Origin: Ascaphus truei
Taxonomy: Eukaryota > Chordata > Amphibia > Anura > Ascaphidae
Assembly: GCA_036426205.1 (NCBI GenBank)
Contig: CM071567.1
Location: 293,883,249-293,947,248, forward strand
Length of the DNA stretch: 64,000 nt
Direction: 5' to 3'
This document shows positions 39,656-53,234 of this stretch, piece after piece. The notes under the pieces were generated by a model, which saw only the letters and a list, made by a program, of their open reading frames with translations, made no database searches and was not told where the DNA came from. The translations under genes were made by a program, and so were the position numbers. Each line of letters starts with the position of its first letter. Positions within the stretch are counted from its first letter, which is position 1.

Positions 39656-41671
39656 TATTGTATTGTATTGTATGTCTTTATATATATAGCGCCATAAATG
39701 TACATAGCGCTTCACAGTAGCAATACATGTTGTAATCATATAAATAATAAATAATATATAAATAACAGGTCATGGGAATAAGTGCTTCAGACATAAAAGT
39801 ACATTAAGGAAGAGGCGTCCCTGCTCTGAGGAGCTTACAATCTAATTGGTAGGAAGGGAGAACGTACAGAGACAGTAGGAGGGAATTCTAGTAAGTGTGT
39901 CTGCAGGGGGCCAAGCTTTATGTATCATGTGTCCAGGATTATCCACAGTGCTATTCATATGCTTCTTTAAGCAAGTGTGTCTTAAGGTGGGTCTTAAAGG
40001 TGGATAGAGAGGGTGCTAGTCGGGTATGGAGGGGAAGGGCATTCCAGAGGTGTGGGGCAGTCAGTGAGAAAGGTTTAAGGCGGGATAGGGCTTTAGATAC
40101 AAAGGGGGTAGAAAGAAGACATCCTTGAGAAGAACGCAAGAGTCGGGATGGTGCATAGTGAGAAATTAAGGCTGAGATGTGAGGAGGGGCAGAAGAGTGT
40201 AGAGCTTTAAAAGTGAGGAGGAGAATTGAGTGTGAGATGCGGGATTTGATCGGAAGCCAGGAGAGGGATTTCAGGAGGGGAGACGCGGAGACAGATTTAG
40301 GAAAGAGTAGAGTGATTCTGGCAGCAGCGTTTAGGATAGATTGTAGGGGAGACAGGTGAGAGGCAGGAAGGCCGGACAGCAGGAGGTTGCAGTAATCGAG
40401 ACGGGAGAAAATGAGGGCCTGAGTAAGAGTTTTAGCAGTCGAGTAACAGAGGAAAGGGCGTATCTTTGTGATATTGTGTTGGAAAAAGCGACAAGTTTTA
40501 GAAACGTTTTGAATGTGAGAGTCGAGAATGAGAGAGAGGAATCGAGTGTGACCCCTAGGCAGCGTGCTTGGGCTACTGGATGAATGATCATATTTCCAAC
40601 AGTAATGTGGAAGGGGATAGTAAGGCCAGGTTTGGGAGGAAGTATAAGGAGCTCTGTTTTTGCCATGTTAAGTTTCAGTCGGTGGATGGCCATCCAGGAT
40701 GATATTCCAGAGAGACATTCAGAAACTTTAGTCTGTATAGCAGGTGTAAGGTCAGGGGTTGAAAGGTAAATTTGTGTGTCGTCAGCATAGAGGTGATATT
40801 TAAACCCAAAAGATGTGATTAGGTCACCTAGAGAGAGTGTGTAAAGAGAAAAGAGAAGGGGTCCCAGGACAGAGTCCTGGGGTACCCCAACAGAGAGATC
40901 GAAAGAGGAGGAGGAGGTGTTAGCAAAAGAGACACTGAATGTACGATGGGAGAGGTAAGAGGAGATCCAGGATAGGGCTTGTTTCGAATACCAAGAGTAT
41001 GGGGAATGTGGAGGAGAAGAGGGTGGTCCACGGTGTCAAATGCTGCAGAGAGGTCTAGTAATATGAGCACAGTGTAATGACCTCTGTCTTTGGCAGCATG
41101 GAGGTCGTCGGTTATTTTAGTGAGGGCTGTTTCAGTAGAGTGAGCAGTGCGGAAGCCAGATTGTAGAGGGTCTAGAAGAGAATAGGTGTTGAGAAAGTGT
41201 AGCAATCGAGAGAATACAAGACATTCAAGGAGTTTGGATGCAAAAGGCAGGAGGGAAACAGGTCGATAGTTAAAAGGACAGGTAGGGTCAAGCTTGCTGT
41301 TTTTGAGTAATGGTATAATGGTTGCATGCTTGAAGGAGGATGGAAAGGTACCAGAGTAGAGGGAAGAGTTAAAAATCTGTTTGAGCATAGGGATTATAGA
41401 AGGAGCAAGAGGTTTTAGGAGATCGGAAGGTATGGGATGAAGAGGGCAAGTGGTAGAGGGAGAAGAGGAGATCAGCAGTGACACATCATCCTCCGAGATA
41501 GCGGAAAAAGAGTCAAGAAAGGCAGGAGGAGAGTTAGGAAGTGGTGTGGGATGGGACGCGGCAACAGATGGGATGTTCTGACGTATGGATTCCACCTTTT
41601 CCTTAAAAAAGTCAGCAAAGTCCTGAGGTGAGATGGAGGAAGAAGAGGAGGCGTGGGTTAGACTTGTGTAC
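39656..41671 (-). mobile_element. L2-like LINE, minus-strand copy, 5'-truncated
   Basis: On the minus strand from 41671: [51 protein letters not shown] and, in another frame, [10 protein letters not shown] (YADD at 40789-40778, intact), then [15 protein letters not shown], and in a third frame APHLWNALPLHTRLAPSLST. The order and words are those of the L2/CR1 reverse transcriptase with its C-terminal tail. The 3' end carries (TACAA)n repeats, as L2 elements do (39656-39672). The endonuclease is missing (truncated) and frameshifts break the frame. Confidence 0.9.
40828..41671 (-). pseudogene. L2-like reverse transcriptase, longest open part
   Basis: About 280 open codons covering the palm and fingers up to [20 protein letters not shown], after which a frameshift leaves the frame. 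The remaining motifs continue in other frames downstream on the minus strand. It would act at the insertion site by target-primed reverse transcription; it is not functional as it stands. Confidence 0.85.
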
Positions 41672-41794
41672 ATGGGCGTCCGCAGAAATTTTTTCAGGGG
41701 GGGGCATAATTTTTAAAACGGCAGTGCCCGCGTAAAAGTGGTGGTGAGTGCACCGTGGCGAGCGGCCCGACCAGCATAAGGGGTTTTTTCCCCC
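41672..41794. other. Unassigned element edge
   Basis: gggcgtccgcagaaattttt directly abuts the truncated LINE. It looks like the terminus of an unnamed repeat whose other end I did not find. Confidence 0.4.
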
Positions 41795-42137
41795 CCCATC
41801 TCCCATCTCTCCCCCTCTGCATCTCCCATCTCTCCCCCCCCCGCATCTCCCATCTCTCTCCCCCCCCTGCATCTCCCCTCCTCTCTCCCCACCTCTGCAT
41901 CTCCCATCTCTCTCCCCCTCGCATCTCCCATCTCCCCCCCTCTGCATCTCCCATCTTCCCCCCCCCTCGCATCTCCCATCTCTCTCCCCCTGCATCTCCC
42001 ATCTCTCTCCCCCCTCTGCATCTCCCATCTCTCCCCCCCCTGGATCTCCCATCTCTCTCCCCTCCCCCTCTGCATCTCCCATCTCTCTCCCCCCCCTCTG
42101 CATCTCCCATCTCTCCCCCCCTGCATCTCCCATCTCA
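41795..42137. repeat. C/T-rich minisatellite (CATCTCCCATCTCTCCCCCC)n
   Basis: About 14 units of roughly 24 bp (gcatctcccatctctccccc) with variable C runs. It produces long Ser/Pro-rich and Gly/Arg/Glu-rich ORFs on the two strands that are not genes. Confidence 0.95.
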
Positions 42138-44460
42138 CGGTGAGAGTGATTAGGGGTGCCGGGGTGCAGGAGGGATGGCCAGAGGGAGAGTCTGGGTGCC
42201 GGATGGGGAGTTAAAGCGCGGGAGAGCGGGAGGGCACGTGGCGAGCAGAGCAACACGCATGCATCCACTCTAGAGGTACTGGCTGGTACTTCTTCTACTG
42301 CCGCTACCACGACTCCTCCAGTGCTGCCGGTGGGAGTTAAAAGAGATTCATCCACCAGGGGAGCTCCGAGGATCTGTACTCCAGCTCCGGTGAGCACTTT
42401 TCCTGTTGACCCGTTCCTACTGCGGTGTCGAGAGCAGGAGATAGCCAAGGAGATTATGGTGGCTGACGCAGTAGCAGAGGCCCTATTTCCTGAGCTTCAT
42501 GGCCTTCCTGAGCACGAGAGGGCTTATATGATGGCGGTAATTGGCCTACGGTCAGCGAAAGTTAAATAGAAAACCGGGGTACACCAATGGACATGTTACT
42601 AAAGCGGGACCTGCTCAGGACACAAATTTCCCCAGAGACTGAACTAAAAGGTTCTTCCCCAAAGAGGGATGAGGTAGTGCTGAGCCGTCTGGTAAAGAAT
42701 TGCATTTTGATGATGATGCGCCTGGAATATTGCTGTTTAGTTCTATGTCACCTATAGAAGGTGGGGTCTGCACCCAGAACTCCCAGACCATCCTCTCCTA
42801 TAGGCACTCTGAAACCTACTGTAAATCTAATGATATAATGCCTTGTTCTCATGCTGGGAAAATAGTACACTGGTGGGATCCTATGTTCCAGGGGTATGTT
42901 CCGCACATGAATAGAACTAGGTTTGTGCTAGTACAAAAGGATGCGGTAGATAAGTGGTGGGAAGAGGGAGAGTTCACACAAGAACATACCGCAGAAAGAG
43001 GAACCGCAGCAAAGATATAGCTATGGGAATAATCTCACCTTCATGACTGGAGGTGGTTAAGTATGAGGCCACACCAGAGGAGCCCTTATTCTGGGTATTG
43101 CCCGCAAGCCAGAGAAGGCTTGCAGGCAAAACCTTATTAAAAACAGTAGAGCTGATAGAATAGTAATCCAACACTACCGGAAATCTCATGGGTATGACTA
43201 CCCCTAAGTACCTGAGCCTCTAATGAGGGAAGCAAGGGAGCGTAGGGAGGAATGGGTCAGGGATGCGGTCCTGGACTACAGTATATGTCTTCCCAATGCA
43301 GCAGTTAGACTCATTACAATGAGGACAGGGCCTCTTATCTCATAAAAATGTGGAAAGTATGTAGAAACATCTACATAGACCTTGTAGCGTATATATCTTA
43401 AAAGGGTCAGAAGAGATGCTATTCAGTCACAGTACCGGATAGGGATGGTAAATTGGTTCGTAAACCTGATCCCACTCACTACTCCTGAAGAGTATTATTA
43501 TAGAGCAGGAACTGTACTGCAATTGATCATGTGTGCTGATTACAGAGCATGATATGTGCTGCAAGGGTTATGTGTTCTCCTGTATAGGAGTGCCCTGTTA
43601 TACAATTATGCTATTGCTGATATGCACTTTATTGTTATGTTTTCACAAATTTATTGATGGTACATTAATTGTGTGCCTCATGCGCGTGGCCCCTGGCTAT
43701 GTGTTTTCTGGCCCTAGCATTGTAAGTCCTGGTAAGGTGCAGGCAGTGTTAGGGTTAAATCCCTCTCACATGGGCAACCATGTGAGTTCCTTAAGTCAGG
43801 AGTTCATTTGTAACGGTTTCCAGGTGCAGTGTGGAAGCTATTGGAGCATGTGCCAGGGGGTTTACTGGAGGACTGCTGCCTATTTTACCGGGGCTTGGAA
43901 GTGGGACCCTCCCCTGGTTTAAAAGATGGCTCCAGACCACATTTAGTGTGTTCCAGTGTAGCCTGCTCCTTAGGGAGTTGGGCAATATTTCTACCTTGCT
44001 CCATCAGGGGGTAAGAGGGTGGAGACTAGCCTCAGGGGCCTCAAGCCCCTAGGGGGCCTAGTCAGGGAGTGATCCACATGCAAGCTGCGAGGGAAGTGTT
44101 CCAGGTTCTATGCTGTGTGTGTAAAGTACCTCTCTTGCATGAGAAGGAAGGATCAGGACTGGCCTGCCAGAAATGTTGAACTGTTCCCTTGCCATAGTGT
44201 GAATTACTGGAAAGAGTTCCTGTAGTGAATACTCCCTGCCTCTGGCAGAGCCCTGCAGGATGGAGGCGCTGTACCAACGAACCCAAAAACCTGTCCTATT
44301 GCTGCTCCCTCGACCAACTGCGGAAACTCAGGCCTCCTGGAAGACCACAGGTGAGCTACACAGCACCACCACCACCATACCATATAGCTACAGATCTCCC
44401 TGAGGGGTGGGGGTGCAGGGGGGGTGGGGGGAGGGCATATGGGTGTTACACACACATTCA
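42138..44460. other. Unassigned stretch, probably decayed retroelement
   Basis: Two open runs on the plus strand (42156-42569 and 42700-43020) have mixed composition. The first ends IAKEIMVADAVAEALFPELH and AYMMAVIGLRSAKVK and could be a decayed gag, but I do not recognise it. 43500-44460 resembles LTR/leader DNA in composition. Nothing firm. Confidence 0.3.
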
Positions 44461-46035
44461 AAAATAAATACTACTGTATACTGTATTATGATTAATGTAT
44501 ACGAATTAACTCTCTAATATATGTTCTTTTTTTTCAATTTATGCAATCAGTTAACATGCATAATTCGAAATAGTGCTACAGTTGCAACAATGATAGAAAA
44601 TATCCAGACAGACCTTAAAAAAAAATGAAAAAGTACTTACAGATGTAGCCAATATTATTGCAAGCGGTGACACGCCGCAGCGGAACTAGAAAAACACACC
44701 ATCGGGTGAAATAGGCACTTTGCTTAATCAGTCGCACCTGAGAAGGGGGCGGGGCTATTTGACCACCAGGAGCATGCCACGGGTTGCAACAACATCGGCT
44801 ACATCTGTATATCTGTTCTTGCAGAGACAGCTGACATTCGCCAGCTGTGGCTGGAGTCACTAAATCAACAATCCTGCTTACAAAAAAGGATGGAAAACTA
44901 AATGGGAAAATAATTTGTAAATATATATTATTTCACTTTTTTTGTGGGACTGCGCCATTAGTATTCATAAAACATTTCATTTGGCCACACTGCAAGCTCC
45001 TGTGGTACTGAAGGAGAGAACAGGGAAGCTGAGAAGGGTCTCAAGTCAGGTATACTGTATGTTGAGCAAAGTATTGATCACCAATGTTCTGCTTGAAAAT
45101 GCAATAAAGGTTGTGTAATTCCCTTAAGCATGAAAACACTTGGCAGAGAAAAATAATGTCAAAGCCATGAACACAGACCATAAGAGAGTACCTTGGTAAT
45201 AATAGTCCTGTAGTCATGAATTATCAATAGCATTGAACTTGGTGAAATGTAATTGGGTAGGCTTGACAAATAGGCAATGTGGTCAACGAGACATTTAGCC
45301 TTTCACCTTCTGCAGAGAACTAGGTTAAGGATAGACCCTGAATGAAATGAGTTTAGGTGTCCTGTCCAAAGGTATAGCTTGGCTCAGAGAACCACGTTAC
45401 TACATTACATTTTATTATTGGTTTTCCTTGTGCTGAAGGCACGTAGTACCTGTAGTAATAGTAGAAAATACCTCTTGTTTGAGTAAGGGTGACTCTTTCA
45501 ATTTGGCTAATGTGGTTCCTAGATCACAGAACAAATTAAGTCATGCATCAGCTGCCATCGCATACTCCTGGAATGCTAAGGATAACCATGGCTATTCAGC
45601 TGTAACAACACTGGAAAGGTAATATAGAAACACGATCATTTATATACTCGTAATTCTAGAATGTTGTGTTACCTAAAAATATATAGCTCCTGTTGCATTC
45701 ATAGGGGTACATTGATATATAAATACACAGAATGATAAATTCCAAACTGTATTTGTTTACTCAACAGTAATATTGAAATACTGGAGTTATATAGCTATTA
45801 TCTGATGAGATCAGCTTCAAAATGGGCACATCCTACACTTTGCTTTCAATTTTTAATGTATGTAGAAATTGTACACACTAAGAAATGTATTGGAAGATGC
45901 TCATTTTGCAATATTTGTGATTGATGAGTGGTCAGTTTTAGCATGAAAAGTTAGAGCATAGAGAGAGAGAGAGAGATCGTTTCTTAAATATAAATAGTAT
46001 TTTAAATAGCTGATGATTAAATAATTTTATAATTG
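44461..46035. other. Unassigned AT-rich stretch
   Basis: No gene or repeat family recognised apart from a short (GA)n at about 45960. Confidence 0.5.
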
Positions 46036-47341
46036 TGTAGCCCCGGTTCCCTTGATCTTCCCGAGATTCCCCTCCTTGCGGGCAGCACGGTCGCGAGTGC
46101 CGCCGGAGCCAGTGACAGACCCGCCGGCTGCTTGCAAGGGTGGGGGCCGGAGCAGGGAGTGCTCCGAGTCCTGGGAGTCTCGGCGGCGCACCCGGCTAGT
46201 GGGGGCCGCCATTACAAAGGCGCGCATGCGCAGTGGTCGCACTTGCGCAGAAGACACTAGGAAGCTGCGGCAGCCATTAGGAAGTCGCGCATGCGCAGTG
46301 GAATCGCGCACGCAGCCCCAATGTATCTATAGCCTCCACGGGACTACAATTCCCATGAGGCCTAGGGAGGAAGACACCAGGTGCCCCAGAACAGCCAATA
46401 AGGCTCAAGGATTCCCGGGAGCAGGGAAAGAGATACATTTCACGGGTTTTGTAGAGTGGCAGTTGGAGCTGGGAGCTGGGTGAGTTAGGGTGTGTGTGCA
46501 GGGAGCAGTAGCCCCTAGCACTAGGCCTAGTTACACCCAGAGGTCCCAGATAAGTTACCATTCCCCAGTTTGTGGTTGCTTCAGGGACAGGCCCTACGTA
46601 AGGAGATCTGCCCCTTTAGCCATTTGGTTAAGTTAGGACACCCTCAGTGTCGCGCAGCCTGATTGCTGGGTCTGGGCTCAGAACCCTCAGTTACATAGAG
46701 ACTATCTTCGTGGAGGCCACGCCAAGCAGTGACTGTGGCCTGCCGGCTACAGGCGGATCCCCGTCAAGGTACAGACGGTGCGGAGCTGTGGTGATATTAT
46801 CCACGCTGGAATTCACCCCACGCGTAGGAGGACATCACGTCGGATCAGGCGGATCCATACCAGTTGTATAGCGGTACCCGCGGGCTGGAGCCCCGGGCAG
46901 GTATCTATAAATAGTGCACCAACACATCCAGGGATAGCGCTATCTCCAACACACGTGGGTGGATTTGGACATAAGGTACTCTGGGGAATACTTATGTTGA
47001 TGTGTGCACCCGGTGCAATTCTATGTGTATGGCTATATGCATTATTCTGTGTGGTACAGGTACCAAAGTTATTAGTATTAGCAATAGTAAACAGTTATTA
47101 GCATACACTGTGTGCGTGTCTTATTATTGTGGTTCCTGTAAGAGGACCATCCCACTCAGGTGGGAGCCCTTACAGGTGGAGGTGCTGTGTTTAACAAATG
47201 ATCAGGTAACCCCAGGCTCCCAGTGGTGGAGGTTCAGGCCTTCTGTGAGCCTATCAGGTAACACACCACACCCGGTAACACAAGTGTAGATTTCCCCACA
47301 TGGTCCCTATCTGCGATTGGGGGGGGGGGGGAGGTGTTACA
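46036..47341 (+). repeat. 5' LTR of a Gypsy-type element (copy 1)
   Basis: Begins TGTA and ends TACA, with a GC-rich 5' part and an AT-richer 3' part, followed at 47344 by a primer-site-like word. The stretch 46900-47340 parallels the sequence before 61643 in the second copy. No matching 3' LTR is seen. Confidence 0.65.
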
Positions 47342-47343
47342 TT

Positions 47344-47361
47344 TGGAGGCGCTGCTGAGAT
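47344..47361 (+). other. Probable primer binding site
   Basis: tggaggcgctgctgagat, beginning TGG two bases after the LTR end. The second copy has tggaggtgctgctgagat at 61646-61663 in the same place. The primer tRNA was not identified. Confidence 0.6.
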
Positions 47362-47495
47362 CTCAGACCTGGGGTGCCCTGTCCTATTTTTCATGCAAAT
47401 TGTCCAATTTACTTTTCTACTATGTGGGTGCCCTCAAGGCAGGAGGTCCACGCATGGGCCACAAAGCTTAGCCAACCCTGAACTGCCTGGTCGTT

Positions 47496-48384
47496 GTGGG
47501 CGGAGTTCCTGCATGCGCATTCGCATCAGACATCCAGGCGCATGTTCGCAAACTCCCTGGACTGGCGCAAGCATGGGTCATAGGGCAAAAGTATGATTCC
47601 CTCCGTCAATGGAGTGCCATGATAATAAAGGTAGGCCATGCCATATGTGAGGAAGACGGGCCCCAATTCCTAACTCTGCCCTTGGGTCCGATTACTGGGT
47701 GCCCAATTATCTATCCTGACCTAGAAGTTTCTTTGGCTCCCGCACCCGGGGAGGCTAATAATGAGTCCCACTCAAAATGGCGTCTCCCACCAAGTCAGGA
47801 GAGCGCACGTGCTAATGGCGGCCAGGCTGCGCCACAATGTGTTACAGTAAACTGCCCGGGTCTGGCGAGAGAACCAGAGCTCCACCCCCGTGACATCAGT
47901 GAGTCTCAGTCCACAACTTCTGTTCCCCAGCAGGGAGGGACAGGATGCAGCGAACTGCACCCTCAGTTATACAGAGTGGGGTGAGTAAGACGAGAAAAAG
48001 TGCCCTATTTTCTGTGCCCGTGCTTACAAAAAGAGTTGAATAAGTATGGCGGTATGGACTTTGACCCCTATCCTCTACCAATAGAAATGCGGTTGGTAGA
48101 AGTGGACAGGCAGGTGTGTCTTCGATGTGTTTGTAGCAAATGTGATTTTCCAGATGGAGAACTGACTTGGGGACCCAAGAGTGCTTGCTGCGGAGCACAA
48201 TTCCTGCAAACCATGCTGCTGCGGCCTACGGAATTCGCAGAGAAAGATGCGACAAACCTCTCTACCGAGCCGGTCAATGCTGCTAGTCTACCTACCTCAA
48301 GAGACGAGGTTTTGGAGGGCCCGTGTGCCCTAACAGCGGTTCCAGACTCAACTCCAGAATCGGTTCCAATGAACCCCAGAGTCA
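47496..48384 (+). pseudogene. Gypsy-type gag, copy 1 (broken)
   Basis: Two frames: 47496-47984 and 48000 onward. The second has a Cys-rich knuckle, CLRCVCSKCDFPDGELTWG (Cys at 40, 43, 45, 48 and 63/64 of the frame), then LLRPTEFAEKDAT. The same block occurs in copy 2 (RCLCPRCDFPGGELLWGAK and LLRPTAFAEKDAT), so it is a real family protein and not chance. In Gypsy elements gag packages the RNA. It is cut at about 48384 by a Tc1 fragment. Confidence 0.65.
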
Positions 48385-48836
48385 ATGATCTACAGGCCAC
48401 TCTCACCTTGTCTAATGTGAGTGTTCATGACTCAACTATCAGAAAAAGACTGAACAAGAATGGTGTTCATGGAAGGATAGCCCGAAGGAAACCACTGCTC
48501 TCTAAAAAGAACATTGCTGTAATCTGAAGTTCGCAAAAGAGCATATAGATCATCCACAAGACTTCTGTAACAATGTTCTCTGGACAGATGAGTTAAAGGT
48601 AGAACTTTTTGGCCTCAATGAGAAAAATTATGTTTGATGAAAACCAAAACTGTGTTCGAACAGAAGAACCTCGTTACAACCGTCAAGCACAGTGGTGGGA
48701 GTGTGATGGTTTGGGGCTGCTTTGCTACCACAGGACCTGGACAGCTTTCCATCATTGACACAACCATGAATTCTGCATTGTATCAGAAGATTCTAGAGGA
48801 GAATGTCAGGCCACACGTCCGTGAGCTGAAATGAAA
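48385..48836 (+). pseudogene. Tc1-like transposase fragment
   Basis: SVHDSTIRKRLNKNGVHGRI and ARRKPLLSKKNIA are the second DNA-binding part of Tc1 transposases. Then NVLWTDELKVELFGLNEKNY and, in another frame, VKHSGGSVMVWGCFATTGPG and IIDTTMNSALYQKILEENVR follow, parts of the DDE catalytic domain. The N-terminus, C-terminus and TIRs are missing. The first part is fused in frame to the preceding gag ORF. Confidence 0.85.
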
Positions 48837-50689
48837 GTGGACTATATATATATATATAGTGGTCGACAAATCACCCAAAATTCTACTCCCCGAACAAAAA
48901 AATCTACTCGCCACCTAGTCCCGCCCCCAACCCTGCCCTAGTCCTGCCCCCAACCCCGCTTTAAAAAATAAAATAAATTGAAAAAATTCCTAGTAAGAAC
49001 AACATTCGTTTTTGACATAAGTTTATTTATTGTATTACATTATACTACAATTAGTTACGCGCGCGTGTGTGTGTGTGTAAATGTCGGATCTAGAAAAAAA
49101 AGCCAGATGTGAATGACTAGTTTCCTGTACCCCTTAACCAGTGTCTGGATGCCCCCGCTTCACAATATCTAAAGCAGCAATCCCGTCTGGGATCTTACCT
49201 GATCCGCAGTCCCTCAATGTCCAGGTACCTCATTCCCGCAATGTTATATGTTGGAAGGGAGGTGTTCCCTACCTGTCTTCTGGGTTAGGGGCGGATTCCG
49301 ACGTCTCTCATGTGATGCTTGAGAGTCAGATCTGGAAGAAAGCAGTATAGGTTATTTCGGTGTAGGTATAGGGCAGTTAAGATATATAGGGTAAATAAGA
49401 TATCCAGGTCTAGAGTGTGAACAGAGAGAGTGTGGGTGAGAGAGTGACAAACACAGAGAGAGAGCGACACAGAGAGAGAGAGAGAGAGCGACACACACAG
49501 AGAGAGAGAGAGAGCGACACAGAGAGAGAGAGAGCGACACACACAGAGAGAGAGAGAGCGACACAGAGAGAGAGAGCGACACACAGAGAGAGAGCAACAC
49601 ACAGAGAGAGAGCGACACACAGAGAGAGAGAGCGTCACACAGAGAGAGAGAGAGTGACACAGAGAGAGAGAGAGCGACAGAGAGAGAGAGAGTGACACAC
49701 AGAGAGAGAGCGCAACACACACACAGAGAGCGAGAGGGAGACACACACAGAGAGAGAGACAGATCGACACACACACACACACACACACACACACAACACA
49801 CACACACACACACACACACACCACACACACCACACACACCCACACACACAACACACACACCCACACACACACACACACCACATCACACACATAAGAGAGA
49901 CACACCCACACCACAAAGAGTACACACACCCCACACAAGAAGGTTACACACACACACACCATATAGATAGCGACACACATATAGAGAGAGGTGACACACA
50001 CATAGAGAGAGAGCCACACAGATAGTAGACACACCAGATAGCAGGAGCGACACACACACATAGAGTGAGAGAGCGAACACACACCAAGAGCAACCAAGAA
50101 GAAGATCAGAACACACACACACATAGAGAGAGCGACACACAGAGAGACAGAAGAGACACAGAGAGAGAGAGAGTACGCAACACCAGAGATAGGGAACGAC
50201 ACACAGATAGAGAGAGATAGAGAGAGAGTGACACACCACATAGTAGATAGTGACACACACACACAGACGACACAGAAGATAACAATAGCGATCCACACAT
50301 ATAGAGAGGTCGAGCAACACACACGATAAAGAGAGAGAGAGAGAGACACAAGGAGAGAGCTACACATACACAAAGAGCGCATGAGAGAGAGCACACACAG
50401 AGAGAAGTGACACCCGAGAGAGAGAGAGAGTGACAAGAGAGAAAGAGAGCGACACACACAGAGCGAGAGAGAGATGACACACACAGAGAGCGAGAGAGAG
50501 AGAGACACACAACTACTGACAAACAAGAGAACCACACAGAGAGTATAGCGACACCAGAAAGCAACACACACACACATCACACACACAAGAGCCCATAGAG
50601 ATAGACGACACACACACACAGAGAACGACACACACACACAGAGAGAGCGACACACACACAGAGAGCGACACACACAGAGAGAGAGAGCG

Positions 50690-50739
<50 letters not shown>

Positions 50740-51029
50740 CGACACACCCACAGAGAGAGAATGACACACAGAGAGAGAGCGACACACAGAGAGAGGATGA
50801 GAAACAGAGTGTAACGCGAGAAGAGAGGGTGACAGAAAGAGAGTCACCCAGTCAGTCATCACACACACATTCTCTCTCTCACACACTCTCTCACACTATC
50901 TCACTCTCTCTCACATAATCTCACTCACTCTCTCTCTCTCACATAATCTCACTCACTCTCTCTCTCACATAATCTCACTCACTCTCTCTCTCACATAATC
51001 TCACTCACTCTCTCTCTCACATAATCTCA

Positions 51030-51060
<31 letters not shown>

Positions 51061-51150
51061 ACACTCTCTCTCCTCACTCCTCCTCGTCCTCCTATCACGT
51101 CTCTCCTCACACCCACAACTCTCTCTCACACACGACACCTCTCTCACACC

Positions 51151-51194
<44 letters not shown>

Positions 51195-51405
51195 CACACA
51201 CACACACACACACCACCACACACACCACACACACACACCACACACAACCCACACACCACACACACACACCACAACCCCACACACTCTCTTTCTCACACAC
51301 ACACCTCTCTCTCACCCACACACCTCTCTCTAACACAGTACCATCTCTCTCTCTCACACACCTCTCTCTCTCTCTCACACACTCTCTCTCTCTCATCGAC
51401 ACACA

Positions 51406-51500
<95 letters not shown>

Positions 51501-52098
51501 ACATGAGAGTGACCACACACACACAAAGGAGAGAGGTGAAAACACACAAAACAAGAGGAGAGAGCGCACACAGAGAGAGGAGAGAGTGACACACACAGAG
51601 AGAGAGAGAGAAACGATGCACACAGAGAGGATGAAGACGACACACAAAGAGATGAGATGAGCGACACACACACAGAGAGCAACACAGAGAGAGAAAGAGA
51701 GAGTGACACACACACACAGACGAGAGAGAGCGACACAAACAGAGAGACAGAGAGAGGCGACACAGAGAGAGATGAGAGTTAACACACACAGAGAGAGGGA
51801 ACGACACACAGAGAGAGAGAGAGAGGAGAGAGTGACACACACACATAGAGAGAGTGACCACACACCACAGAGCGACACAGAGAGAGAGCAAGAGCGACAC
51901 ACAGAGAGAGAAGAGAGCAACACACACAGAGAGGACACACAGAGAGAGAGAGAGACACACAGAGAGAGAGAGCGACACATACACAGAGAGAGCGCGAGAG
52001 GGAGAGCGACAAGACGAGGAGTGACACCCAGAGAGAGAGAGAGAGTGACACAGAGAGAAAGAGAGCGACACACACAGAGAGCGAGAAGAGAGAGAGCG

Positions 52099-52129
<31 letters not shown>

Positions 52130-52564
52130 CACACACACACACACCAGAGAGTGACACACACACAGAGGGAGTGAGAGCGACACACAGAGAGGAGAGCAAC
52201 ACACACACAAACACACACACAGAGAGAGACAACGAGAGAGAGAGCGACACACACACAACAGAGAACGACACACACACACAGAGAGAGCGACACACACACA
52301 GAGAGCGACACACACAGAGAGAGAGAGACAGAGCGTAGAAGAGAGGAGAGAGAGAGAGAGCATGAGAGAGAGAGAGAGAAGAGAGGGAGAGCGACAACAC
52401 AACAGAGAGAGAATGACACACAGAGAGAGAGCGGACACACACAGAGAGAGGATGAGAAACGAAGGTGTAACAGAGAAAGAGGAGGGTGAGCAGAAAAGAG
52501 AGGCACCCAGTGCAGGCATCACACACACATGCTCTCTCACACACTCTCTCACACGACATCGAGC

Positions 52565-52830
52565 TCACTCGTCGCGCACAGAAGCGCATCGGCCACGCGC
52601 GCGCACCACAGAAGCGCACGCACGCGCGCGCGCACAGGAAGCGCACGCACGCGCGCGCGAACAGAAGCGCACAGCGCGCGCGCGCGCGCGCGCGGCACGA
52701 CCCACGCGCGACGAGCACGCGAACACGCGACGCGCGCCCGAGCACGGCGGGCGCGCACACACACGCGCGCGCAAACCACGCACACGCGCGCGCACACGCG
52801 CGGCGCGAGGCGCGCTGCGCGCGCAACACA
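52565..52830. repeat. CpG-dense alternating purine-pyrimidine tract
   Basis: Runs such as cgcgcgcgcgcgcgcgcg and cacgcgcgcgcg dominate. Such alternation favours Z-DNA. It sits inside the simple-repeat block. Confidence 0.9.
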
Positions 52831-52872
52831 CACACACACAGCCACAAACCAACACACACAGAACACACCACA

Positions 52873-52903
<31 letters not shown>

Positions 52904-53234
52904 CCACACAATCACACACAACACACACACACACACACACACACCGCGCGGCGCCACACACACCGCTCTCGTCACACACTCTCTCACACACACACTCTCT
53001 CCGCGCACACACACACTCCGCACACACCGCGCGCTCGCCACACACGCTCGCTCTCTACTCACACACTCTCTCGCGCGCAGGACAGCCTGCCAGCCCACCA
53101 CACAACACGGCGCGCGCAACGCGTCGCTTGGACTGCGTCTACAAACTCTCCTCTAACGCTACTCTCTACCTCACACACACAGCTCTCGCGCTCTCTCGCA
53201 TGTACACAAACAATCTCCTCTCTCGACACACACA

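Noticed and set aside
41612..42448. Long ORFs rich in Gly/Glu/Arg or Ser/Pro
   Set aside because: They are translations of a C/T minisatellite and change frame with the C runs.
50880..51030. Regular repeats resembling a CRISPR array
   Set aside because: The units (ctctcacataatctcactcact) are contiguous without unique spacers and lie in eukaryotic simple sequence.
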